Source: Bdellovibrionales bacterium
GTDB lineage: Bacteria; Bdellovibrionota; UBA1018; CAIMNF01
Direction of reading: 5' to 3'
NCBI GenBank assembly: GCA_947457605.1
Contig: CANGWP010000032.1
Span: forward strand, 1-18,347
DNA: 18,347 nt
Position numbers and translations under genes: made by a program. Under the pieces are notes generated by a model. It ran no database searches, was not told the origin of the DNA, and saw only the letters and a list, made by a program, of their open reading frames with translations. Below are positions 7,488 through 13,833 of this stretch, in pieces; position 1 is the stretch's first letter; the number at the start of each line of letters is the position of its first letter.

Positions 7488-8284
7488 TGTCCAGGTTCGA
7501 TCCCGAGTCCTACCTGCGGTACCGGGTGGAATATCCTGTAGCGTTGTTTTCCCCACTTGCTTCCTTTGTGTGCGGAAGGGCGGGTTCCTTTCACCTTCTT
7601 GACCTCGGGGCCGGAACCGGACTCTCCTCGAGCTCCTTTCTGAAATTCTATCCGGAAGTCACAGCCATGAGCCTGATTGATCCGGATCCTGCAATGCTTG
7701 ACGCTGCGAGCCGCTCCTCCGCTCTCCAGTCGCGTTCGATTTCCCTCGTGGTTGCGCCCGGATCGGAGTTCAGGGTCGGAGATCAGGCCGATTTGGTTTT
7801 GGTAGGATCGGCCTGGCATTGGATGAGTACCTGTCACACCATGGATTCCATTCTTCGTGCCCTCAAGCCGGGCGGAGCGCTCTTTGTTTTTGAATATCAA
7901 TTCCCGAAGGCGAGAGAAGAGGGAGCGGGTGCGAAGATCAATGAATGGATTCGAAGGGCTTTCAATTCTACCTGGAAAGAAGTCGGGCAAAAGCCACGAG
8001 GGGCTCTTCCGGAATTGCTTCGCGGATTTTTCGACCACCCGGAATTCTCGTTTCGCGGGGAGGCGAAGGTGGAACAGGAAGTTGCGCTCACGCTCGAGGA
8101 TTTGTTTGGATTGATTCTTTCTCAAAGCCGCTATCTTGCGTTCGAGCGAAGGCTGGAGCCGGAACAGGTTCAAGCTGCGAGGGCTCAAGTTTTTCATGAT
8201 TTGCGTCAAATCTGGGGGCAAAACCAGGATATTCCGTTCACATACCGATTTCATGGGATTCGGTTTCAAGTCAGGAATGTGTAA
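7487..8284 (+). CDS. Class I SAM-dependent methyltransferase, substrate unknown
   Basis: A 265-residue methyltransferase. I chose the ATG at 7487, which overlaps the lptF stop as TAATG. The frame is open further upstream to 7412, but that part lies inside lptF and adds an unconserved, Arg/Gly/Ser-rich stretch. The protein opens MSRFDPESYLRYRVEYP, the usual lead-in of Methyltransf_11/25-type enzymes. Motif I is LLDLGAGTGLS at 37-47, an acidic motif II follows (LIDPDPAML, about 63-71), and motif IV-like DLVLVGSAWHWM and RALKPGGALFVFEY follow. The C-terminal half is helical and not recognisable. No signal peptide or membrane segment is seen, so it is probably cytosolic. Coupling to lptF hints at an envelope-related small-molecule or lipid substrate, but this is inference only. 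It is the last gene before the DnaA-box-rich gap. Confidence 0.85.
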   Translation: MSRFDPESYLRYRVEYPVALFSPLASFVCGRAGSFHLLDLGAGTGLSSSSFLKFYPEVTAMSLIDPDPAMLDAASRSSALQSRSISLVVAPGSEFRVGDQADLVLVGSAWHWMSTCHTMDSILRALKPGGALFVFEYQFPKAREEGAGAKINEWIRRAFNSTWKEVGQKPRGALPELLRGFFDHPEFSFRGEAKVEQEVALTLEDLFGLILSQSRYLAFERRLEPEQVQAARAQVFHDLRQIWGQNQDIPFTYRFHGIRFQVRNV

Positions 8285-8400
8285 AATTGGCCCATTTGCC
8301 GTCAAAGACTTATCTCAAGTCAAAAAAACAGCGCAAAACACTTATAATGTGGATGATTTCAACCAATCCACAAAAAAGGCAGAAATATTGGTTTAAAAAC

Positions 8401-8427
8401 CCAATGATAACATAATCTTATCATTGG
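8401..8427. repeat. 10-bp perfect dyad next to DnaA boxes
   Basis: Arms CCAATGATAA (8401-8410) and TTATCATTGG (8418-8427) are perfect inverted copies around a 7-base spacer. The right arm overlaps the first DnaA-like box by two bases. It could be an operator for a dimeric protein or a hairpin. It has no U-tract on either strand and an A+T-rich stem, so it is a poor intrinsic terminator. Confidence 0.55.
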
Positions 8428-8479
8428 TGGATAACTTCGAAAAGTGTGTGGATAACTTTTTGAAGTCAACAATAATTAT

Positions 8480-8505
8480 CTAAGGATGTCTAAGATTTAA
8501 CTAAG
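8480..8505. repeat. Three phased CTAAG repeats
   Basis: CTAAG occurs at 8480-8484, 8490-8494 and 8501-8505, with starts 10 and 11 bases apart, so all three face the same side of the helix. They lie just beyond the perfect DnaA box in A+T-rich DNA. Short phased repeats like these are seen in origin unwinding regions and at protein-binding sites. With three copies of five bases, chance is not excluded. Confidence 0.4.
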
Positions 8506-8553
8506 TCCCTTGAAAATATTTGATATTCCTTCAAAGGCTTCAAGGATTGGGGG

Positions 8554-9525
8554 TTATTGGCCCCGGGGAGGGGGTATTGTGTCAGAGAGGGGGAAGCGGC
8601 CCATTTCATTGCCCGTGTAGGTGGCGGCCTCGCCCTCATTTGTCATTTCAAATTTTGTTGAGGGTAGATCGGCCATGGGGGTTTTCCGAGTCTTGAACTG
8701 AAGTTTTGCCGCTGGATTTGTCTCGAAAAGAATCCGGTTCTTCGCTTTGATGACCAAGGTTCGTCCGGCGCGCAGAATCAGCATTCCCGTGGGCTTTTCA
8801 TCGGCTTTGTAGCGAGTCCACGCGTCCTCACCGGCAACAATCACTAGCTTGATCTTGGTGTCGGCAGGGGAAAGATCATCCCCTTTGTTCAGCTTATCAG
8901 CCGTGGGGCTTGGACTTGGGCTGGCGACAGCAATCGGAGAAGCTGCGGGAGTTGCTGTTGGAGTCAAAGAGGCAGCCGGGGCGGCTGTGGGTGTGGCAGT
9001 TGCAGTAGCCATTGGGGTAGGGGAAGAAAGGGGGGCAATTGGAGTTTGTGTGGGTGCTGGATTCAGGGCCGCAATGTCAGGAGAGAGTTCAGGCGTAGCC
9101 TCCTCGACGGCGTATTCCTTGTGCCGCTCCTTGCTCTTGTGATTCCCGGGTTTGAAAATCAAAACCACAGCAAGGGTGAAGCCCCCGGCCACAGCGAGAG
9201 CTATCCAAGTCCACCTCTTGTTTTGCTCCAATTCCTTCCCTTCGAAGGCGTAGCCATGGTGTCCTTGATCCCTGGCTTGTCGCTCATGGAAGCGTTCTTC
9301 CAAAAAGTCGTGATGTTCAGCCAAGAGTGATTCCGGATCAAGCTTCAGGGCTTTCGCGTAGTTTACAATGAAACCGCGAGTGAATGCCCTTGCGGGAAGT
9401 TCGCTGTAGCGATCCTCTTCGAGGGCATTCAGGATTTTGATATGGATTTTGGTAAGAGCCGAGATTTGTTCAAGGCTCTTGCCGTTTTCAATCCGCTTTT
9501 GTCTGAGTTTCGCTCCGAGGCTCAC
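8554..9525 (-). CDS. rodZ: RodZ-like helix-turn-helix membrane protein
   Basis: A 323-residue protein with RodZ architecture. A cytoplasmic HTH_25 domain lies at about 3-70, including LRQKRIENGKSLEQISALTKI and the conserved LPARAFTRGFIVNYAKAL. One membrane helix follows at about 104-124, then a Pro/Ala/Thr/Ser-rich linker at about 150-210. A C-terminal periplasmic beta domain of DUF4115 type lies at about 224-300 (ILRAGRTLVIKAKNRILFETNPAA). RodZ links MreB filaments to the membrane and helps set rod shape; the HTH contacts MreB rather than DNA in the studied cases. The start is a GTG at 9523-9525 that overlaps the TPR gene's stop as GTGA, so the two are coupled. A pilF/pilW-rodZ gene pair is also common in Gammaproteobacteria, which supports the call. 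The linker is low-complexity and likely variable in length. No mreB is in the window. Confidence 0.82.
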   Translation of the reverse strand: MSLGAKLRQKRIENGKSLEQISALTKIHIKILNALEEDRYSELPARAFTRGFIVNYAKALKLDPESLLAEHHDFLEERFHERQARDQGHHGYAFEGKELEQNKRWTWIALAVAGGFTLAVVLIFKPGNHKSKERHKEYAVEEATPELSPDIAALNPAPTQTPIAPLSSPTPMATATATPTAAPAASLTPTATPAASPIAVASPSPSPTADKLNKGDDLSPADTKIKLVIVAGEDAWTRYKADEKPTGMLILRAGRTLVIKAKNRILFETNPAAKLQFKTRKTPMADLPSTKFEMTNEGEAATYTGNEMGRFPLSDTIPPPRGQ

Positions 9526-10307
9526 GGAATTCCTCGCAGGTACTCTCCGGCCTTGTCGTAGGCATCGCTATCAGGGAAAAGTCGCTGGATCTCAATGAAT
9601 TTGGCCCGGGCTTGATCGTACCGCTTCTGTCGGACGAGGGTTTGACCAAGGGCAAGATGAGCTTCGCTGATTCCGGAGCAGGAGCCTTTTGTGGCCGCGT
9701 GCAAATTCCGGGAGGCCTTTCCCAGTTCATTCCGCTCTAGGGAGATTTTTGCAAGATAGTATTGGGCCATGCATGCCGTGGGTCCTCCGTCTGAAATGGC
9801 GAGATTCAGCCACTTTTCAGAGGATGCGTAGTCCATTTTTTTGAAATAGAGAATTCCGAGATTGATCTTTGGCAAGATGCTTTCGCGATAAAGAATGTCG
9901 GAGGCGGCCGCCTTGAGCAATGGCTCGGCTTCCTGAAGCCTTCCGCGATCGAGGAGGATTTTTCCAAGGGCGTTCTTTGCGGCTGTGAATTTCGGATCGA
10001 GCTTGAGAGCGGTTCGGGCGGAGTCTTCCGCAAGAGCCAGCTCGTTCTTGTTCAGGTATGCAAGGGCGTACAAATAGTATTCTTGCGGGATCGAATCATC
10101 GAGTTCCTTGATCTGATTCAGGGATTCAATTGCGCTGATCGAATCACCTTCGGTGACTGCGGCTGAGGCGATATTCATCAGGCCATTGATTTTTTCCTGT
10201 TTGCTCAGGGTTCTTACTCCGCTTGGGGAGCTTGCGCAGGCGGAAATCAACAAGGGGAGTGCGGGAAGGAATAGTCCGAGGAGGCTCATTTTCGGCTTCA
10301 AATTCAT
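9522..10307 (-). CDS. TPR lipoprotein, PilF/PilW-like
   Basis: A 261-residue exported lipoprotein. The signal peptide ends in the lipobox ISAC, with the lipidated cysteine at position 24 and Ala-Ser-Ser after it, which favours outer-membrane sorting. About five or six tetratricopeptide repeats fill the rest (roughly 41-73, 75-108, 109-140, 145-175, 180-207 and 214-247), for example YALAYLNKNELALAEDSA and LGQTLVRQKRYDQARAKF. In type IV pilus systems PilF/PilW is a TPR pilotin that assembles the secretin. The repeat architecture and the rodZ neighbour fit that role, but TPR lipoproteins are diverse and no pilus gene is here, so the function is a suggestion. An alternative start is the ATG at 10287-10289; neither has a good Shine-Dalgarno. 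The stop overlaps the rodZ-like GTG start, and rlmD ends 16 bases upstream. Confidence 0.75.
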   Translation of the reverse strand: MNLKPKMSLLGLFLPALPLLISACASSPSGVRTLSKQEKINGLMNIASAAVTEGDSISAIESLNQIKELDDSIPQEYYLYALAYLNKNELALAEDSARTALKLDPKFTAAKNALGKILLDRGRLQEAEPLLKAAASDILYRESILPKINLGILYFKKMDYASSEKWLNLAISDGGPTACMAQYYLAKISLERNELGKASRNLHAATKGSCSGISEAHLALGQTLVRQKRYDQARAKFIEIQRLFPDSDAYDKAGEYLRGIP

Positions 10308-10323
10308 AAGGCGAGTCTAACGC

Positions 10324-11454
10324 TTACCGGGAGAAAAGCGCAAGAGATTCGACATGAGGGGTTTGGGGAAAAAGATCCAGAACTCCGAGACGGGTCAGGG
10401 TGTATCCCCGCTTCAGAAGCTGGTTTGTGTCGCGGGCAAAGGCGTCCACATCGCAGCCCACAAGGATCATGCTCGACACCGGCGCTGAATTCAGTTTTTC
10501 ACAGAGTTCACGGGCCTGCTTGCCCAGCCCTTCCCGTGGTGGATCCATCACGACGGAGACCGGATTTCGGGAGATTTCGGGGGAAAGAGGGGAGGTTACC
10601 CATTTTTCAATCGCCTGACGGACGAAATGAAAATGGGCTGGAGCGGATTCAGGCCGTTCTTTCGCAGTGAAAAGGTCAATGCATTCCACGCGCTGGAAGC
10701 GATCCGCGATTCCAAGGCTTAGGTTGCCTGTGCCCCCATAAAGATCAAGGAGTGTGGTGGCGGCCTTTGTGTGCATGGCAACCCAGGACTTGAGTTTTAA
10801 GTTTTGCTCATCGTTTACCTGGCGAAATCCGAAAGCTCCATGGCGCCGGTTCCAGGCCGCACGAACCGTACCTTCGGGAGACAGATCAAGTTCGAGTTTG
10901 AAATCGCCTCGAAAGTTGGCAATCCCCTGCTCTTTGAACTCCGGAAGCCGTTCGTTGATGCGAGGATCTGCAATTGCACAAGCTTCGATGTCGATGATGT
11001 TTTTGGTGCCGGGTTCATAAAAGCCGAGAAGTTTCGATTCAGTGTTCCCGTGAAGCTGGATGCGGTTTCGATATCCGTATCGGGTTTCCGCAGGCATTTC
11101 GTCGATTGGAATCCGGTCTGTCGCAATCCCGGCTCTGGAGAGTGCGTGGAGCAGTCCTTTTTTCTTGGTCTCGAATTGAAGAGGGTATTCAAGGTGTTGC
11201 CAGCTGCAGCCACCGCACTTGGTGAAAACCGGGCACCTTGGGGTTGCCCGTGTGGGAGCTTTCGAGATCCACTCAATTGCCTCGCCCTGGCAGTAGTTTT
11301 TGTTGCGTTCGAGGATCCGGATTCGGACTCGATCGCCCGGGGCGGAGAAGGGAACAAAAACGATCTCGCCGGACTCCAAGCGCGCGACCCCTGAGCCGCC
11401 TCGGGAGATGTCATGAATGAGAACCGTTTGCTCGTTTGTTTCGGGGGTGATCAA
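10324..11454 (-). CDS. 23S rRNA (uracil-5-)-methyltransferase, RlmD/TrmA family
   Basis: A 376-residue RNA m5U methyltransferase of the RlmD/RlmCD/TrmA family. It has an N-terminal TRAM domain (about 6-60). Four cysteines sit where the iron-sulfur cluster ligands are expected: C74, C80 and C83 in CPVFTKCGGC, and C159 in IEACAI. The SAM-binding core carries LLDLYGGTGNLSL (235-247), DPPREG (304-309), the nucleophile C334 in LVGCDVDAFARD and the base E369 in HVESL. FGFRQVN (208-214) is the usual FxQ.N region. All catalytic residues are present, so it should be active. The four-cysteine site points to RlmD-like rather than TrmA-like, but the target U cannot be fixed; the length is below E. coli RlmD (433). 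The start appears to be TTG at 11452-11454, 13 bases after the upstream stop and without a clear Shine-Dalgarno, so it is less certain than the rest. Confidence 0.9.
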   Translation of the reverse strand: MITPETNEQTVLIHDISRGGSGVARLESGEIVFVPFSAPGDRVRIRILERNKNYCQGEAIEWISKAPTRATPRCPVFTKCGGCSWQHLEYPLQFETKKKGLLHALSRAGIATDRIPIDEMPAETRYGYRNRIQLHGNTESKLLGFYEPGTKNIIDIEACAIADPRINERLPEFKEQGIANFRGDFKLELDLSPEGTVRAAWNRRHGAFGFRQVNDEQNLKLKSWVAMHTKAATTLLDLYGGTGNLSLGIADRFQRVECIDLFTAKERPESAPAHFHFVRQAIEKWVTSPLSPEISRNPVSVVMDPPREGLGKQARELCEKLNSAPVSSMILVGCDVDAFARDTNQLLKRGYTLTRLGVLDLFPQTPHVESLALFSR

Positions 11455-11467
11455 GAAAAGACGCCGA

Positions 11468-11839
11468 TCAATGCAGGCAGAGGGATTCGTAGCGGAATTC
11501 AGGGCTTACCCAGCGAGTGCAGGTTCCTGATTCACTGTTTTGTTGAGAGGCTGCAATGTCCCGGCCGCTCAACTCACCGGAGCGAACCACAGATCCTTCC
11601 GAGAATTCCACGAAAGCATTGCGGCCTCTGTTTTCAGATTTTCGAAATTCATAAACCCAACGGTCGGTTCCGTTCTCCCGACTCACGGAATCGGGATGCC
11701 CCAGAAGGGAAAGTACTCTTTGTTGACTCATGCCTTTTTCAAGTCGGGCAAGATTGTCTGCATTCTCTGCTCCGAAAAAGGTGGAGCACGCGGAGAGAAT
11801 GGATGCCGTCAAAAAGAGAACTGCAATGTTTAGCTTCAT
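11468..11839 (-). CDS. Small lipoprotein with BamE/SmpA-like domain
   Basis: A 123-residue lipoprotein, taking the ATG at 11837-11839. A longer start at 11849-11851 would add MVNS but sits only about three bases from the predicted transcription start, so the shorter form is preferred. The signal peptide ends in ILSAC with the lipidated C18. The mature part carries LEKGMSQQRVLSLLGHPDSV and, nearby, RWVYEF. That is the pattern of the SmpA/OmlA (BamE) fold: a short helix pair, then a Gly-Pro turn, then strands. BamE is an accessory of the BAM complex that inserts outer-membrane beta-barrels. The domain is also used by unrelated lipoproteins, so BamE itself is not proven. It is first in a four-gene operon with rlmD, a TPR lipoprotein and rodZ. 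The C-terminal tail (about 90-123) has two cysteines and no recognised motif. Confidence 0.75.
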   Translation of the reverse strand: MKLNIAVLFLTASILSACSTFFGAENADNLARLEKGMSQQRVLSLLGHPDSVSRENGTDRWVYEFRKSENRGRNAFVEFSEGSVVRSGELSGRDIAASQQNSESGTCTRWVSPEFRYESLCLH

Positions 11840-11860
11840 GGAATTCACCATCCTGTTTTC

Positions 11861-11890
11861 ATTATACGGCTGCTGCGAAGCACATGTTAA
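11861..11890 (-). promoter_or_regulatory. Sigma-70-type promoter for lipoprotein-rlmD-TPR-rodZ operon
   Basis: On the minus strand TTAACA (11885-11890, 5 of 6 match to TTGACA) and a perfect TATAAT (11861-11866) are 18 bases apart. Transcription would start near 11854. This places the ATG at 11851 almost at the RNA 5' end and gives the ATG at 11839 a short leader with an AGGA-like site. It is the best vegetative promoter in the window. Confidence 0.65.
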
Positions 11891-12033
11891 GGAAAATCAG
11901 GGCTCGGAGTTATTTTTTCCATTAAATGTGTGTAAAAAGTTCAAGTTCGGGGGCGCTTTCATGGCGGGGAAGGGTGTGATTTCGGGGGTGGCATTTAAAA
12001 GCGCTTCCTGATAGGTTTCGGAAGAGCCAATTC

Positions 12034-13830
12034 ATGTCAAAAAATATTCGTAATTTCTGCATCATTGCCCACATCGACCACGGGAAGTCCACCTTGGCGG
12101 ACCGCCTGCTGGAGAAGACCGGGACGGTGACCGCTCGCGAAATGGAAGCCCAGTTCCTGGATAACATGGATCTTGAGCGCGAACGGGGCATTACGATCAA
12201 GGCCCAGAGTGTTCGTCTCAAGTACAAGGCCAAAGACGGTAAAGAGTACATCTTGAATCTGATTGATACTCCGGGACACGTGGATTTTACCTACGAGGTG
12301 TCGCGCTCGCTTGCGGCATGCGAAGGGGCGATTCTGGTCGTAGATGCAACTCAAGGCGTTGAAGCTCAGACATTGGCGAACGTCTTTCTTGCGCTCGAGA
12401 ACAATCTCGAGGTCTTTCCGGTCATCAATAAAATTGATCTCCCGTCCGCCGATCCTGAAAAAGTGAAAAAAGAAGTCGAAGACACCATTGGTCTTGTGGA
12501 CGTATCGCGCTCCGTTCTTGCGAGCGCAAAGTCCGGGATCGGGATCGAAGACGTGCTGGAAGCGGTCGTGAAATATGTTCCTCCGCCACCGGATGACGAT
12601 GGTGGGAAGATGAGGGCGCTCATTTTTGATAGCTGGTTTGACCCCTATCAGGGCGTGATTGCTTTGATCCGCGTGTTCAGTGGCGTGATCAAGCCCGGCA
12701 TGAAGATCAAGCTCTTTCACGTCGGAAAGGAATACGAAGTTCAAAAACTCGGAGTATTCGCTCCGAAGTACAAGGATGCCGATCAGCTTGCCAGTGGCGA
12801 GGTGGGCGCGATCATTTGCGGCATCAAGGATGTCCGCGACATGAAAGTCGGTGATACCGTGATGTCGGCTCATGATCCGGTGGATGAACCGCTTTCCGGA
12901 TTTTCAGAAGCCAAGCCCATGGTTTTTTGCGGTGTCTATCCTGTTGAATCCGAGAACTATCAGGATTTGAAGGAAGCCCTGGAAAAACTCAAGCTCAATG
13001 ACTCCGCAATCGCATTCGAGCCGGAAACTTCAAACGCGCTCGGTTTCGGGTTTCGATGCGGGTTCCTCGGTCTCCTGCACATGGATGTGGTGCAAGAACG
13101 CTTGGAGCGGGAGTATGGACTCAACATCATCACGACCGCTCCCTCGGTGGTTTACCGGGTGACGAAAACAGATGGTGAAGTCATCATGGTTGAGAACCCG
13201 GCAAAACTTCCGGATCAGGTGAAGATTGAAACCATTGAAGAACCTTACATCCGACTCAGCATTCATATGCCCTCGGAATACGTCGGTGTGGTGATGGCGC
13301 TTTGCAATGATCGTCGCGGAATCCAGGAAAAGCTCGACTTCATTACGAGCGATCGAGTGACATTGGTGTATCACCTGCCGCTCGCGGAGATGGTTTTTGA
13401 TTTCTACGACAAGTTGAAGAGTTGCACCCGCGGCTACGCCTCGATGGATTACGCCCTTCTCGACTATCGTGCGTCAGATCTTGTGAAAATGGACATTCTC
13501 ATCAACAACGATCCTGTTGATGCGCTCTCCCTGATCATTCATAAGGACAAGGCCCACATCCGGGGGCGTGAACTCGCCAAAAAAATGAAAGAGCTGATCG
13601 AACGACAGATGTTTGAGATCGCCATTCAGGCGGCGCTCGGATCGAAGATTGTGGCGCGGGAGACGATCTCCGCATATCGCAAGAACGTGACTGCGAAATG
13701 TTATGGGGGCGATATCTCCCGAAAGCGCAAGCTACTGGAAAAGCAAAAAGAGGGAAAGAAGCGCATGAAGCAAGTGGGCGCGGTCGAGATCCCTCAAGAG
13801 GCGTTCTTGGCGGTTCTCAAGGTGGATTGA
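12034..13830 (+). CDS. lepA: Elongation factor 4 (LepA), ribosomal GTPase
   Basis: A 598-residue translational GTPase, nearly the same length as E. coli LepA (599). The GTPase motifs are intact: AHIDHGKST (12-20), RGIT (51-54), DTPGH (78-82), NKID (132-135) and SAKSG for G5. Domains II, III and V resemble EF-G, and the LepA-specific C-terminal domain ends in a Lys/Arg-rich segment (CYGGDISRKRKLLEKQ, GKKRMKQVG) that contacts the ribosome. LepA acts on elongating or assembling 30S/70S ribosomes; its exact role is debated. Unlike the gammaproteobacterial order there is no signal peptidase gene (lepB) after it; a glycosyltransferase follows 3 bases downstream. GGAAGAG at 12020-12026 is a moderate ribosome-binding site. 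The 182-base gap upstream is shared with the divergent lipoprotein operon. It contains GCGCTT copies but no clear lepA promoter. Confidence 0.97.
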   Translation: MSKNIRNFCIIAHIDHGKSTLADRLLEKTGTVTAREMEAQFLDNMDLERERGITIKAQSVRLKYKAKDGKEYILNLIDTPGHVDFTYEVSRSLAACEGAILVVDATQGVEAQTLANVFLALENNLEVFPVINKIDLPSADPEKVKKEVEDTIGLVDVSRSVLASAKSGIGIEDVLEAVVKYVPPPPDDDGGKMRALIFDSWFDPYQGVIALIRVFSGVIKPGMKIKLFHVGKEYEVQKLGVFAPKYKDADQLASGEVGAIICGIKDVRDMKVGDTVMSAHDPVDEPLSGFSEAKPMVFCGVYPVESENYQDLKEALEKLKLNDSAIAFEPETSNALGFGFRCGFLGLLHMDVVQERLEREYGLNIITTAPSVVYRVTKTDGEVIMVENPAKLPDQVKIETIEEPYIRLSIHMPSEYVGVVMALCNDRRGIQEKLDFITSDRVTLVYHLPLAEMVFDFYDKLKSCTRGYASMDYALLDYRASDLVKMDILINNDPVDALSLIIHKDKAHIRGRELAKKMKELIERQMFEIAIQAALGSKIVARETISAYRKNVTAKCYGGDISRKRKLLEKQKEGKKRMKQVGAVEIPQEAFLAVLKVD

Positions 13831-13833
13831 TCC

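Larger units (their letters stand above)
8336..8527. other. A+T-rich DnaA-box cluster, candidate origin-like region
   Basis: This non-coding stretch lies between convergent genes (gap 8285-8553). It has one perfect DnaA box, TTATCCACA, on the minus strand at 8447-8455. A one-mismatch box, TTATCCACC, lies at 8426-8434 in the same orientation. The two are exactly 21 bases apart, about two helical turns. A further inverted pair lies upstream: TCATCCACA (minus, 8348-8356) and CAATCCACA (plus, 8364-8372). A 10-bp perfect dyad (8401-8427) abuts the boxes and three CTAAG copies (8480-8505) follow at helical spacing. The stretch is much richer in A+T than its flanks. Such clusters mark chromosomal origins, DnaA-titration sites or DnaA-regulated loci. 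There is no dnaA, dnaN, gidA or rpmH nearby, and genes converge on it rather than diverge. The function is therefore open. Confidence 0.5.

Noticed and set aside
6723..7556. Long antisense frame of 277 codons opposite lptF
   Set aside because: It is a shadow of the well-supported lptF gene on the plus strand, with no motif of its own.
7355..8305. Antisense frame of 316 codons opposite the methyltransferase
   Set aside because: It is rich in Arg, Ser and Pro as expected for a shadow frame, and the plus-strand protein has clear SAM-binding motifs.
8136..8396. Open frame of 86 codons running past the methyltransferase end
   Set aside because: It lies mostly in another frame of the methyltransferase and then in the A+T-rich gap, with no recognisable protein features or ribosome-binding site.
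8401..8427. The 10-bp dyad as a dif site for XerCD recombination
   Set aside because: dif has a 6-base centre and partly asymmetric 11-base arms; here the centre is 7 bases, the arms are perfectly symmetrical, and the sequence does not resemble the XerC half-site.
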